Source: Acidobacteriaceae bacterium (lineage in GTDB: Bacteria; Acidobacteriota; Terriglobia; Bryobacterales; Bryobacteraceae). From it: a DNA stretch of 64,000 nucleotides. The stretch lies in NCBI GenBank assembly GCA_019240475.1, contig JAFAYI010000031.1, positions 310,001 through 374,000 of the forward strand, written 5' to 3'. Below the pieces are notes generated by a model. That model did no database searches. It had not been told where the DNA came from and worked only from the letters and a program-made list of their open reading frames with translations. Shown here piece after piece: positions 16,249 through 25,757 of this stretch. The first letter of the stretch is position 1. Every line of letters starts with the position of its first letter. Position numbers and translations under genes: made by a program.

Positions 16249-18885
16249 ATGAAGAGAGTTGGGTTGAGAACATTTAATGATGTCTTGAGAAGCGTGGCCA
16301 TCACGCTGTCGCTAGCGGCGATTCCAGCGATTGGATCGGCGCAACAGAGTTTCGCCGAGTTTCCGGTTCCGAGCGGAGTCTCGAGTAATCCACAGGGTAT
16401 CTGTACTGGGCCGGACGGGGCCGTTTGGTTTGTGGAAACTGCGACTAACGGCGGCAACACTCTGGGGGCGGCAAAAATCGGGCGCATTTCCGTGAACGGA
16501 GCGTTTACCGAATATGCTATTACTGCCGGCTCGGAACCGCAGCAGATCGTTGCGGGACCGGACGGAAACCTTTATTTCACGGCGGGGACGGGGGGCGCCA
16601 ACTTCATCGAACAGATCACGCCGTCGGGTACAGTGACGGAATTCACGATTCCCACGGCGAACGCCTCCCCGACCGGAATCGCGGTTGGCAGCGACGGCTA
16701 CATCTGGTTCGCGGAAGCCGCGCCGGGCGTGAATGCGATTGCGGCCATGAGCACCGCGGGAGACTTTGCCGTGGTGACCCCCATTGCGCTTAGCACAAGC
16801 GGCGCGATTCCGACTACCTTAACGCTGGGCCCTGACGGCAACATCTGGTTCACGGAACAGGTGGGCAACAAGATCGGAGTGGTGCGGTCCGGCGCGATCA
16901 CCGAATACTCGGTGCCGACTTCTGGCAGCCAGCCGTTTGGAATCGTAGCGGGCCCCGATGGCGCGCTCTGGTTCACAGAAAGGAACGGCGGAAACATTGG
17001 AAGAATAACGACGGGCGGAGTGGTCACGAACGAATATGCGTTGCTGACAGCCAACGCCCAGCCGATCGGTATCACCGTGGGGCCCGACAATGCTCTCTGG
17101 TATACGGAGGCGACCGGCGACAAGATTGGACGAATCACAACCAGCGGAACGCGCACTGAATACACAATTCCAACCTCGGGCGCGGGACCTTACGGCATCA
17201 CGAAGGGCCCGGATAGCGCGCTGTGGTTCACGGAGGATCTAGCAGGCGCGATCGGACGTTTCTCGTCGATCAACTTCGAATCTTTTGCGCAGGTAAACGG
17301 TCAACTGGCGCAAGTATCCATCGGAGCGGACGGCAGCATCTGGGGACTCAATCGCGGACAGCAGATCTACACCTATAACGTGAGCAACAGCTCGTGGACT
17401 AACATTCCGGGATCTTTGGCGACGATCGCTGTAGGTTCTAACAATGCAGTTTGGGGTTTGAACTTTCAGAACCAGATTTATCATTACGACTTTGCGTCGC
17501 ACTCGTGGAACCAAATTCCGGGCGAATTGAACTCGCTGGCGGTGGGCGCGGATGGCGACACGTGGGGCCTCAATCAGTATTCGGGCATCTTCCACTATGC
17601 AGGAGGCGGGTTCGTCGAGGTGGGTGGCACCGCCGCGAGATTGTCCTCTTTGGCCGTCGGATCCGCGGGCGCGGTGTACGGAGTGAACGCGAACGGTTCG
17701 ATTTATTGGTACAACCCGGGCAGCGGATACTTCCAATGGGTCGCATCCTCGGTCGGCTTTTCGCAGCTTGCGGTAGGCGCGGATGGCGATGTGTGGGCCG
17801 GCAAGGGCGGCGTGCCGTATCACTATGACGTGCTGCACAATTCGATGACGGCCACTAGCCTGAACAACTTGAATGCCATCGTGGTGGGTTCCGGTTCTAA
17901 CGTCTTCGCGACCAAGACGGACGGCAGCATCTGGCAATGGGATGCGGTGAGCCAGACGTGGATTGAGATTCCCGGCACGTTCGCCACGGCTTCCGGCAGC
18001 ATCAGCGTGGGAGCGACGGGGACGATGTGGGGCGTGAACAGCTCGGGCCAGATTTATCGGCTGCAGGGCGCGGCTGTGCGGCCGTATCAAACGCTCTCGA
18101 TCATTCCGGGCGCGACGATGGATCAGATTTCGGTGGGCGCAGACGGCGCGGTGTGGGGCGTGAGTTCGAGCACCGTTCAATTCTTCAACCGAGGCACGCA
18201 GGCCTTCGAAGCGGTAGCCGGCGCGCCTGCCATGTCGCAGGTGTCGGTCGGGGCGGGCGCCGATGTTTGGGGCGTTTACTGTCCGCCGTCGTCGAACAAC
18301 TGCAGCGTCTACGAGTACATGGCGGGCTCCTCGCCGAGTTGGAAGTTGATTCCCGGCGAGCTCAATATTGTACAAGTCGGCGCCAACGGTGACGTCTGGG
18401 GCATCAACGCCGCAGGCCAGACTTACTATTACGACTTCAACTCCTCGAGTTGGGTCAACATACCCGGGAGCCTCGGCACCCTATCCGTCGGCGCGGACGG
18501 AGCGGTCTGGGGCATCAACGCCGGCCTGCAGGTCTATCAATACAACGGCAGAACCGACGGTACGGTCGGCACATGGACGAACATCGCGGGCTCGCTTGTG
18601 CAGGTCTCGGTCGGCAGCTCTGACCACGTTTGGGGCATCAACGAGCAGGGTGGCATCTACTATTACGACAACGGCTGGCAGAATCCCGCGGGAACTTTGA
18701 CAGAGGTCTGGGCCAGCTTCGACGGCGCGGTGTGGGGCGCGAATGCAGCCGGGACTGTCTACCAATATAGTTCCGGAACGTTCAACCGGGTGAGTGGCGG
18801 GACCGCATCCTATGCAATCGCCGGCAACGCCGTGAATGTGTGGGCCGTGAATGCCGCCGGCGGCGCTGTTTACGCGTGGTTCTAA
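16249..18885 (+). CDS. Secreted fusion of a streptogramin-lyase-type (Vgb) propeller and fourteen tectonin repeats
   Basis: ATG with a GAGG ribosome site. A signal peptide covers residues ~1-32 (cleavage near IGSAQQ). Residues ~40-345 contain seven repeats of about 42 residues of the type GPDGALWFTE...GRITT, the virginiamycin B lyase-like NHL/Vgb propeller found in many Acidobacteria. From residue ~345 to the end, fourteen tectonin repeats of about 37 residues follow, with core VGADGxVWGIN..G.IY.Y and a closing SW..IPG. Tectonin propellers bind glycans or lipopolysaccharide in other organisms. True streptogramin lyase activity is unlikely in such a long secreted protein. A strong terminator follows. 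Confidence 0.85.
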   Translation: MKRVGLRTFNDVLRSVAITLSLAAIPAIGSAQQSFAEFPVPSGVSSNPQGICTGPDGAVWFVETATNGGNTLGAAKIGRISVNGAFTEYAITAGSEPQQIVAGPDGNLYFTAGTGGANFIEQITPSGTVTEFTIPTANASPTGIAVGSDGYIWFAEAAPGVNAIAAMSTAGDFAVVTPIALSTSGAIPTTLTLGPDGNIWFTEQVGNKIGVVRSGAITEYSVPTSGSQPFGIVAGPDGALWFTERNGGNIGRITTGGVVTNEYALLTANAQPIGITVGPDNALWYTEATGDKIGRITTSGTRTEYTIPTSGAGPYGITKGPDSALWFTEDLAGAIGRFSSINFESFAQVNGQLAQVSIGADGSIWGLNRGQQIYTYNVSNSSWTNIPGSLATIAVGSNNAVWGLNFQNQIYHYDFASHSWNQIPGELNSLAVGADGDTWGLNQYSGIFHYAGGGFVEVGGTAARLSSLAVGSAGAVYGVNANGSIYWYNPGSGYFQWVASSVGFSQLAVGADGDVWAGKGGVPYHYDVLHNSMTATSLNNLNAIVVGSGSNVFATKTDGSIWQWDAVSQTWIEIPGTFATASGSISVGATGTMWGVNSSGQIYRLQGAAVRPYQTLSIIPGATMDQISVGADGAVWGVSSSTVQFFNRGTQAFEAVAGAPAMSQVSVGAGADVWGVYCPPSSNNCSVYEYMAGSSPSWKLIPGELNIVQVGANGDVWGINAAGQTYYYDFNSSSWVNIPGSLGTLSVGADGAVWGINAGLQVYQYNGRTDGTVGTWTNIAGSLVQVSVGSSDHVWGINEQGGIYYYDNGWQNPAGTLTEVWASFDGAVWGANAAGTVYQYSSGTFNRVSGGTASYAIAGNAVNVWAVNAAGGAVYAWF

Positions 18886-18919
18886 GTTAGCTTCAAATTA
18901 AGTTAGTAAGTTGAAACGG

Positions 18920-18954
18920 GTGGCTGCTCGAATGAGGGCAGCCACTTTTTTTTT
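18920..18954 (+). terminator. Rho-independent terminator
   Basis: Perfect 8-base stem GTGGCTGC / GCAGCCAC with a 10-base loop, followed by nine T residues. It lies 35 bases after the stop of the propeller fusion and is the clearest plus-strand terminator in the window. Confidence 0.92.
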
Positions 18955-18988
18955 GCACCGGATAGGGAATCGGGCTACCGAAGAGTTT

Positions 18989-19747
18989 TCAGACCGTTGC
19001 AAGAAAGAAGGTCCGAGCACAGGCGATCTCTCCGGTCATGCCTATGTCTTGAGAGTCGTAAAGGGTAATCCCGCGAAAACCGGCGTTCGATAACGCGTCG
19101 TGGACCTGGCCGATGTCGTGGCAGGTTTGGCGGACGGTGAAGTCGCTGCGAATCCAATGCCCGTCGCGCTCGGAGGGGCAGTGCTCGGGCTGGAAGGTTG
19201 TTATGTCGCAGGTAGCGAGGCGGGCGGCCTCATCGTAGCGAGAGCGCAAAGCGCAGACGGCATCGTCGGCGACAATGGCGTGGGTATCGTTCCAATAAAA
19301 GCGGAAGGCTTGCTCGCGGTTTAAGTCGAACAGGAAGGGAGCGCCGGCCGAAAGGTGGCGGCGAACGGAGGCAAATACCATCGCGAGACCGCTTAAATCG
19401 CGCACATGATTCAGACTCTCGAAGACGGAATAAGCCGCCTCGAAGGTATGGTCGAGCGAGAAATTACGGGCGTCGGCGACGGTAAATTCGGCGGCGGGCG
19501 CGTTCAGGCGCGCATAGCCGATCATGCGTTCGGAGGCGTCCACGCCATGGACGCGGAAACCGTGGCGCTCGACGCGGGCAGTGAATTGACCGGTTCCGCA
19601 ACACAGATCGAGAATGCGAGCGCGTTCGGGCAGGCGATTTAACAGCAGCTTTTCGACGATGGGAAAGGCTTGGCCGTGGTAATCGGCGCCCCAAAACCGA
19701 TTGTAGATCGACGCGAACGGATCGAATTCGGTGTTCCGGACAACCAC
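18989..19747 (-). CDS. Class I SAM-dependent methyltransferase
   Basis: GTG start; 252 residues. The SAM-binding motif I is ILDLCCGTGQF (near residue 45), with motif II around GVDASERMI and a post-I acidic residue in EFTVADARNF. The fold is the usual Rossmann class I, and the N terminus DPFASIYNRFWGADY is typical of small-molecule methyltransferases. The acceptor cannot be told. It is transcribed towards the terminator of the propeller gene and is divergent from the XRE-cupin gene. Confidence 0.85.
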   Translation of the reverse strand: MVVRNTEFDPFASIYNRFWGADYHGQAFPIVEKLLLNRLPERARILDLCCGTGQFTARVERHGFRVHGVDASERMIGYARLNAPAAEFTVADARNFSLDHTFEAAYSVFESLNHVRDLSGLAMVFASVRRHLSAGAPFLFDLNREQAFRFYWNDTHAIVADDAVCALRSRYDEAARLATCDITTFQPEHCPSERDGHWIRSDFTVRQTCHDIGQVHDALSNAGFRGITLYDSQDIGMTGEIACARTFFLATV

Positions 19748-19948
19748 AGGACCAGTTTGCTACAGAAGCTGGGCGGCGGACTTTGCGGTGGGAGTCCTAA
19801 ACAATTTTTTTCCTGTGTGTCTTTAAATGCAGAGTTCTGGCATCATAAATTCAACAGTCGGACGTGACCTCATCGATGTATAACTCTGCCCAAACTCAGC
19901 GGTTTGGCGCTGCTGCTTCGCTCGAAAATATGTAAGGCACATTGAAAC

Positions 19949-20650
19949 ATGACGCGATACAGCCTAGCAGGCGCCTCTCCGCCAGCGCTCTGGAGCCGAT
20001 TCACATCTGGGGGAGATGTCCCAAAAAACACGGGTGAATCGATTTTGAAAAACACTGAAAGCAGTGAGGAGACGATCCGCCGCGTTCTCTCCAGCTACGA
20101 TATCGGTGCCAAGCTTCGCCGCCTTCGATTGCGAAAGAAGATCGCGTTAGTGGATTTGGGTAAACACACCGGACTTTCGGCTTCCATGCTGTCGCAGCTG
20201 GAGAACGGGAAGCTGGTTCCTACATTGCCGACTCTGGCGCGAATCGCCATGGTGTTCGATGTCGGCCTGGAGCATTTCTTCGACGTAAAGAAGCGCGTAT
20301 TTTCGATTGTCCGCGCGGGCGAGCGGCTGAGGTTTCCGGAACTGCCGGAGAGCGCCTTCCCGGGCTACTTCTTCGAAGTGCTGGTTTTCGGCTCTATGGA
20401 GAAGACGATGTCCGCTTATATAGCGGAGTTTCCGAAGCGCGACCCGCCGGATACCCGCGAGCATTTCCACGATGGTTCCGAGTTTGTGCACATCCTGGAA
20501 GGTACGCTCGCGATACACTACCAGTCGGAAGAGCAGGTTCTGGGGCCGGGGGACAGCGCGTATTTCGATGGATCCGAGCCGCACTCGTATCGTGGACTTT
20601 CCGACACGGTTACCCGCGCAATTGTTATCACGGTTCCGCTTCGCCTGTAG
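19949..20650 (+). CDS. XRE-family transcriptional regulator with C-terminal cupin
   Basis: Residues ~48-110 form an HTH of the XRE type (DIGAKLRRLR, then LGKHTGLSASMLSQLENGKLVPTLPTLARIA). After a linker, a cupin_2 domain fills the C terminus: REHFHDGSEFVHILEGTLAIHY gives the histidine/glutamate metal-ligand set and GPGDSAYFDGSEPHSY the second cupin motif. Such regulators (MerR-like in action, SutR/PuuR-type) sense a small molecule with the cupin and usually control neighbouring metabolic or transport genes. The first ~40 residues look unconserved, so the real start may be further downstream. Its end overlaps the start of the next gene. Confidence 0.85.
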   Translation: MTRYSLAGASPPALWSRFTSGGDVPKNTGESILKNTESSEETIRRVLSSYDIGAKLRRLRLRKKIALVDLGKHTGLSASMLSQLENGKLVPTLPTLARIAMVFDVGLEHFFDVKKRVFSIVRAGERLRFPELPESAFPGYFFEVLVFGSMEKTMSAYIAEFPKRDPPDTREHFHDGSEFVHILEGTLAIHYQSEEQVLGPGDSAYFDGSEPHSYRGLSDTVTRAIVITVPLRL

Positions 20651-22298
20651 GCTCTTTCTTTCGATCGGACTCGTCTCGTATTTCGGTTCGGCAGCGTGGG
20701 GCGCGCGTTGGACCGAGTTGAATATCGGACCCTTCTATGTCGATACGGACGGCGATGGCGGGGAGGCGCGCGACGCTCTGACGCAGTTGGAGCAACTGCG
20801 GTGGGTGCTGGGCGGGATGCTCGAATCGAAGGATTTGCCGAGCGTTTGGCCGATCCGGGTTGTGTTGACCAGTTCGCAAAAAGGCGCTCCGGCGGGCCAT
20901 TTCGTTTGGCGAAGCGGGGAGTATCTGATGGTGGGGGCGCCGGGGACCCATGTTCCGCTCGGGGAAGTGAGCGGAATCCTTCTGGATGAAAACACGCCGC
21001 GGTTGCCGCCGGAGATTGAAGCCGGGCTGCGGGAACTGTTCGAAACGCTACAGGCTCACGGGAGCCGGGTGACCTGGGGCGGGGCGCCGGCGCATCCGGA
21101 CCTGGCGTGGGCACGGATGCAGCTCTTCGCGACGCGATTCGAATACGGGTCGAGCTTCCACATCTTTATGCAGGCGCTGAAGGGCAGCACGTTGCGGGCG
21201 GCGGAGCAGAACGCATTCGGGAAAGACTATAAGCTTCTGGAGCAGCAGGCGGCGGAGAACCTGGCTTCGGGTAATTGGCAGCCGGCGACGATGGGCGGGC
21301 GTCCGCTCGACCCCAAGCGCGATTTCGGAGAGCATTCGCTCGAAGCCGCGATAGCCGCCGTGTATCTTGCGGACGCGCATTTCGCGGCAGATCCGGCGGG
21401 CGCCGAGGCCGCATACAAAGCCGCTGTAGAGGCGAAGGGCGAAGCGGCCGCGCTCGGGTTTGAGGGGCTGGCGCATGTGGCGGAGAGGGAACACGAGAAT
21501 CCCAAGCCGTTTCTGGACGATGCGATCCACGCGGGGAGCAAGAGCGCGCCGGTTTACGTTTCGGCCGCCGACGGTCTGGACGCCGAAGCGGCAGTGCCGT
21601 TGTTGAAGAAGGCGGCGCAACTGAATCCGCTTTGGGCCGAGCCTGTGTTCAAGCAGGCCGAGTTTGCTTCGGCGACGGCACAAAAAGAGGCGCTGTTGAA
21701 ACAGGCCATTCAGTTGGACCCGCGCGCAACCGAAGATTGGCTGGAACTGGCGAAGGTGCAAGCCGAGGCCGGGGAGGCGTCGGCGGCGCAAGGGACGTGG
21801 CTGCGGGCGGAGGATTCGGCGCCGACGGCCGAGGAGCGGGACCGCATTCACAAGATGCGGCTCGACTCAGAACAGGAAAGGCTGGACGCGGCCGAACAAG
21901 CGCGGCGGCGGGACCGGGAAGCCGCGCATTTAGACGATGAACGGGCGCAGCAGGCAGAACTGGATCGGATCCGGGCGGCCGAGGCCAAGGCCAATCGGGC
22001 GGCAGACGCGCAGGCCGGCACGGATAAGCCGGAAAATGCGGTTCCCTGGGATCAGGTGGTGAAACAGAAGAAGCTGGCGGGCATGCTCATTCAAGTAGAC
22101 TGTTTGCGCACGGCGACTCGGCTAATCGTGAAGGACAAAACGGGGGCGATCGTTGCATTGCTTTTAAGGCAGAGCTTGCAAACGGAGCTCGGTTGCGGAG
22201 CGCAGAAGCCGCCCCGGCGCGTGACAGTTGCGTATTCGGTGGAGGCGGACGATCAGTTTCACACCGTAGGCACGGTAGTCGGTATCGAGCTTCAGTGA
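20622..22298 (+). CDS. Secreted TPR-like protein of unknown function
   Basis: A TTG at 20622 begins directly on a signal peptide (LFLSIGLVSYFGSAAWGARW) and overlaps the regulator gene by 29 bases. Earlier in-frame starts lie inside the regulator and give an unlikely Arg-rich N terminus. The product is about 558 residues: an N-terminal domain similar to those of acidobacterial DUF1570-like secreted proteins but without HExxH, TPR-like Ala-rich helices at ~240-440, and a highly charged Glu/Arg coiled coil at ~430-490. A small C-terminal beta domain follows. No enzyme motif is seen. Stop and start overlap (GTGA) with the next gene indicate translational coupling. Confidence 0.7.
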   Translation: MLSRFRFACRLFLSIGLVSYFGSAAWGARWTELNIGPFYVDTDGDGGEARDALTQLEQLRWVLGGMLESKDLPSVWPIRVVLTSSQKGAPAGHFVWRSGEYLMVGAPGTHVPLGEVSGILLDENTPRLPPEIEAGLRELFETLQAHGSRVTWGGAPAHPDLAWARMQLFATRFEYGSSFHIFMQALKGSTLRAAEQNAFGKDYKLLEQQAAENLASGNWQPATMGGRPLDPKRDFGEHSLEAAIAAVYLADAHFAADPAGAEAAYKAAVEAKGEAAALGFEGLAHVAEREHENPKPFLDDAIHAGSKSAPVYVSAADGLDAEAAVPLLKKAAQLNPLWAEPVFKQAEFASATAQKEALLKQAIQLDPRATEDWLELAKVQAEAGEASAAQGTWLRAEDSAPTAEERDRIHKMRLDSEQERLDAAEQARRRDREAAHLDDERAQQAELDRIRAAEAKANRAADAQAGTDKPENAVPWDQVVKQKKLAGMLIQVDCLRTATRLIVKDKTGAIVALLLRQSLQTELGCGAQKPPRRVTVAYSVEADDQFHTVGTVVGIELQ

Positions 22299-22723
22299 CG
22301 CTCATTCTGCGCCCAGCGGCGCCGGGGGATTTTCCCGGCATCCTCGAAATCGAGCAGGAGGCGTTTTCGGATGGCCCCTGGGTGGCGGAGGACTTCACGG
22401 GAGACGATTGCACGGTGGCGGTCGTGGACGGGAGGATCGTGGGGTTCTTGGTTTCCCGGCAGACGTTTCCAGCCGCCGAAGGCGCGCGGGCCGAGCGCGA
22501 AATCCTGAACCTCGCAGTACGGAAGATATACCGGGGGCGGAGCATCGCCAAGGCATTGTTGCAGCATGAGTTAGAGCGGCGGGCGGTCCATTTTCTGGAA
22601 GTGCGTGAATCGAATGTAGTTGCCCGGAGGCTTTATCGCCAGATGGGATTCGAGGAGGTGGGAAGGCGGCCGGAATACTATGACTCCCCTGTCGAAACAG
22701 CTATTGTCATGCGGATGAAATGA
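22295..22723 (+). CDS. GNAT acetyltransferase, RimI-like (ribosomal protein N-acetyltransferase)
   Basis: GTG at 22295 overlaps the TGA of the preceding gene. The 142-residue GNAT domain has LRPAAPGDFPGILEIEQEAF at the start, the acetyl-CoA-binding strand and loop LNLAVRKIYRGRSIAKALL (a variant of the Q/RxxGxG/A motif) and EVRESNVVARRLYRQMGF with YY in the C-terminal strand, as in RimI. RimI acetylates the N-terminal alanine of ribosomal protein S18, but relatives have wider substrates. The name is a family-level call, so no gene symbol is given. Confidence 0.75.
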   Translation: MTLILRPAAPGDFPGILEIEQEAFSDGPWVAEDFTGDDCTVAVVDGRIVGFLVSRQTFPAAEGARAEREILNLAVRKIYRGRSIAKALLQHELERRAVHFLEVRESNVVARRLYRQMGFEEVGRRPEYYDSPVETAIVMRMK

Positions 22724-22861
22724 TGCTAATTTTTGAGTGCGGACAGGCAAAGGTGACTGCCCGCGAGTGAATACATGCACTCATACCCACCGGGCCAGAT
22801 TCTTCCCACCACATTTTCAGAACCAGACTCGGCGTGGTCACTCGATAAAGGAGAGCCCTTC

Positions 22862-23101
22862 ATGGAGAATCACACGCAAGACGAAGACCTGAAAGCGCAT
22901 CTGCTAAAAGGCAACGAGCAGTTCCGGACGTTGGCCGAGCAGCATGCGCAACTTAAGAAGCAGATTGAAGAGATTGAGTCCAAACCTCATGTCACTGGGG
23001 CGGACGAACTGGAAGAACATCGCTTGAAGAAGCTGAAACTGCATATCAAGGACCAGATGAACGAGATCCTTTCGCAGTACCGCCACGCAAGCGTCAGTTG
23101 A
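22862..23101 (+). CDS. YdcH-like DUF465 protein
   Basis: ATG at 22862 follows a clear AAAGGAGAG ribosome site; an in-frame ATG at 22775 lacks one and is not used. The 79-residue product is a single helical hairpin: FRTLAEQHAQLKKQIEEIES, then LEEHRLKKLKLHIKDQMNEIL. This is the DUF465/YdcH pattern, a small cytosolic protein found widely in Proteobacteria and Acidobacteria with no established function. It appears to be its own transcription unit. Confidence 0.85.
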   Translation: MENHTQDEDLKAHLLKGNEQFRTLAEQHAQLKKQIEEIESKPHVTGADELEEHRLKKLKLHIKDQMNEILSQYRHASVS

Positions 23102-23159
23102 AGCTTCCATGGACTCGTCAGGGAACCGGCGAGGCTCCCTGACGATTGGGCGTGAATTC

Positions 23160-24251
23160 TTAATTATTGTTGTTGGGGCCCGAGGGCGGAGTAGAGTCCG
23201 TCGAAGTGGAGGTAGGATCGCTGTCGCCGGTATCGGACGGCCGGCGTTTCAGCTTCGGACGGTCGTCTTCATCGCCGCTGGATTTCTTGGACGGGTCTGT
23301 TTCGTCTTCAATCGGCGTATTCGAATTCGGATTGCGGCGAAGCGTGGGCTTGTTGGGATCGGTGCTGCTGGTCTTGTCGGGCCTGCGTTGATTTTCAAGC
23401 ATCGCAAGGCGCGCCTTCACATCGTTGAACTCCGAGGTGGTGACGACGTATTCGGGCTTGGGCTTGAGGTCCGCGATCTGCTTCTGCGATTTCGCGATGC
23501 GGTCATCGGTCGGAGGATGGGTGGAAAAGAGCTTCGATACAGTGCCGGGCTTGCGCTTTTCCAGAGTCTGGATTTTTTCGAAGAAATCGACGAAGGCGGT
23601 TGGATCGTAGCCGGTCTTGTACATATATTGAACGCCGAGATAATCGGCCTCGGCCTCGAAGCCGCGCTGGAACTTGAGGAAGCCCATGGGTATCAGGAGA
23701 CCGGAGGCTTCGTAAATGCCATAAGCGGCGGCTCCGCCCATGAAGATGAGCGGGATGGTGGCGAGTTGAGCGATTTCGCCACGGGTGGCCTGGCGCGTTC
23801 CATGGCGGGCGGCCACGTGAGCGATCTCATGCGCCATGACGCCGGCCAATTCGGCTTCGGTATCGGCGTGCAGGATCAAGCCGGACTGCACGAAGAAGAA
23901 ACCACCGGGCAGCGCGAAGGCGTTGATGGTCGGATCTTCGATGACCTTGATGGTGAAAGGAACTTTGGCATCGGAGTTGCGGACCAGGTTCTGGCCAATG
24001 CGGTTTACGTATTCGGCTACGACGGGATCGTTAATGACTTTCGACTGTCGCTCCACCTGCTGGGCTAGCTGTTTGCCGATAGCGATTTCCTTCTCAAGCG
24101 AGTAGAAGTTGACCTTACCGCTGACGTTGCGATCGCCGATATCGTCAGGATTTTTTTCTTTATCGTCCTTCGGGAAGGCGTTGAAGGGAACAGCCAGCAA
24201 CACCGCGAGAGTGAGGCTGACGGAGTATTTGAGGGGAAATAAATGCCGCAT
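23160..24251 (-). CDS. M48-family zinc metalloprotease, periplasmic
   Basis: Signal peptide at residues 1-27 (LTLAVLLAVPFNAFP). The zinc motif HEIAH is at 141-145, and the third ligand is in GFEAEADYLG. This is the Ste24/BepA/LoiP-like M48 class of envelope quality-control proteases. The core ends near residue 270. Beyond it lies an unusual ~90-residue low-complexity tail rich in Asp, Ser, Pro, Lys and Asn, ending in a run of Asn. No TPR domain of BepA type is present. It is convergent with the YdcH-like gene and divergent from the aminotransferase gene. Confidence 0.9.
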   Translation of the reverse strand: MRHLFPLKYSVSLTLAVLLAVPFNAFPKDDKEKNPDDIGDRNVSGKVNFYSLEKEIAIGKQLAQQVERQSKVINDPVVAEYVNRIGQNLVRNSDAKVPFTIKVIEDPTINAFALPGGFFFVQSGLILHADTEAELAGVMAHEIAHVAARHGTRQATRGEIAQLATIPLIFMGGAAAYGIYEASGLLIPMGFLKFQRGFEAEADYLGVQYMYKTGYDPTAFVDFFEKIQTLEKRKPGTVSKLFSTHPPTDDRIAKSQKQIADLKPKPEYVVTTSEFNDVKARLAMLENQRRPDKTSSTDPNKPTLRRNPNSNTPIEDETDPSKKSSGDEDDRPKLKRRPSDTGDSDPTSTSTDSTPPSGPNNNN

Positions 24252-24374
24252 GTGTTCCTTTACGACCGACGAGCCTTGCGCGGGAGAGTAGCGGGAAGCA
24301 CGGAATTCGTCTGCATTCAGTATAGATCTAAAGATTGCGCTCCGGCGCGCATGATCGATGCGTATTCGAAGCGT

Positions 24375-24433
24375 CCCGGCAGCTTGCGGCCGTTCTGAAG
24401 CCGCTCATACTACCTTGCCGCGAGGCTGCCGGG
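24375..24433 (+). promoter_or_regulatory. Long stem-loop in the aminotransferase leader
   Basis: CCCGGCAGC (24375-24383) pairs perfectly with GCTGCCGGG (24425-24433). An inner GCGG (24386-24389) pairs with CCGC (24418-24421), enclosing a 28-base loop. It ends 28 bases before the aminotransferase start codon and is followed by AGGAGA, so it could influence translation of that gene. No T-tract follows, which argues against a simple terminator. Confidence 0.4.
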
Positions 24434-24461
24434 AACCCAGGAGATTCACAACGGTTAACGT

Positions 24462-25625
24462 ATGCTCGAAGAAATGGGTTACGAGAAAGTGGCGGGCATC
24501 GCGGAGGAAGCGATGCATGCGCGGTATCGCGAGGAATTTCCGGTCACAGGCGAGTTGATTTACTTGAATCATGCCGCGGTGGGGCCGCTTTGCCGTCCGG
24601 CGGCAAGGGCCATGACGCAGCTAGCCGAAGATGTCTGCCGCTACGGCTCTCTGCATTGGGACCGGTGGATGGAGGCCTACGAAGGCCTGCGGCGCGCGGC
24701 GGCGAAGACGATACATGCTTCGCCCGATGAGATCGCGATTGTGAAGAATACGTCGGAAGGAATTGCGACGATCGCGCAGGGGTTTCCGTGGAAGGCGGGC
24801 GACCGGGTGGTCGCTTTCGAAGAGGAGTTTCCTGCGAATTACTATCCGTGGGCGCGGCTTGAAAAGCGCGGCGTTCAGGTGACCTGGCTATCGATTTACG
24901 ATTCGATGGAACGGATTGCGCGAGCAGTTGAGGGCGCGCGTTTGTTGTCGGTCAGCTTTGTGAATTACCTGAGCGGGCATCGCATGGACTTGAAGGCGAT
25001 CGGCCAAGCGTGCCGCGCGCATGACTGCTTCTTTTTTGTGGATGCGATTCAGGGGATGGGCGCGTTTCCGATCGATGTAGAGGCTTGGCAGATCGACGCG
25101 CTGGCGGCGGACGGACATAAATGGATGCTGGGGCCGGAGGGAAACGGCGTGCTTTATGTGCGGCGCAAGTGGCTGGATGCGATCGAGCCCGTGGAATTCG
25201 GATGGATGAATCCGGCAAGCTACGCCGATTACGGGTTGCGCGACATGACGCTGCGGCGAGACGCCGGGCGGTACGAATGCGGAACGCTGAACACGGTGGG
25301 GTGCTATGGGCTGCGGGCGGCGCTGGATTTTCTGCTGGAAGCCGGGGTGAGGAATATTTCCGCGGCGGTGCTTGCGATCGCCGGGAGGTTGGAGCAAGGG
25401 CTGAGGCGAAGAGGCTATGAGTTGATGAGCGAGCGGCGGGGCGAGACGGCGTCTGGGATCGTGACCTTCCGCCATCCTTCGATCGACTGCCGGTCGATTG
25501 TGGGGGGTTTGAAGAGCAATCGCATTTTGGCGGCGCCTCGGCAGGGTTGGGTTCGGATGTCGCCGCATTTTTATATCAGCCCGGAGGACATCGATCAGGT
25601 GTTGAGCGCGTTACCGGCGGTGTAG
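24462..25625 (+). CDS. Class V aminotransferase (cysteine desulfurase/isopenicillin-epimerase-like)
   Basis: A PLP-dependent fold-type I enzyme of 387 residues. The Schiff-base lysine is in AADGHKWMLGPEGNGVLY, and the cofactor-contacting blocks NHAAVGPL, VKNTSEGIATIAQG and VDAIQGMGAFPID are in the right order. The ending PHFYISPEDIDQVL is typical. Relatives are annotated as isopenicillin-N epimerase-like or SufS-like aminotransferases, but the cysteine-bearing loop needed for desulfurase activity is not evident. Substrate unknown. It is preceded by a stem-loop and followed 132 bases later by rplU. Confidence 0.87.
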   Translation: MLEEMGYEKVAGIAEEAMHARYREEFPVTGELIYLNHAAVGPLCRPAARAMTQLAEDVCRYGSLHWDRWMEAYEGLRRAAAKTIHASPDEIAIVKNTSEGIATIAQGFPWKAGDRVVAFEEEFPANYYPWARLEKRGVQVTWLSIYDSMERIARAVEGARLLSVSFVNYLSGHRMDLKAIGQACRAHDCFFFVDAIQGMGAFPIDVEAWQIDALAADGHKWMLGPEGNGVLYVRRKWLDAIEPVEFGWMNPASYADYGLRDMTLRRDAGRYECGTLNTVGCYGLRAALDFLLEAGVRNISAAVLAIAGRLEQGLRRRGYELMSERRGETASGIVTFRHPSIDCRSIVGGLKSNRILAAPRQGWVRMSPHFYISPEDIDQVLSALPAV

Positions 25626-25757
25626 GTAGGGATGCAACTGCGCTATACTCTAAAGGTCTCGTGTGTTTCTGGCAGGGGCGGCCGTGTGTCCGGCAATGGC
25701 CACGGGACGAGATAAGGCCCTCCTCGAGAAACTGGGACTCAACGAAAAGGTATACAT

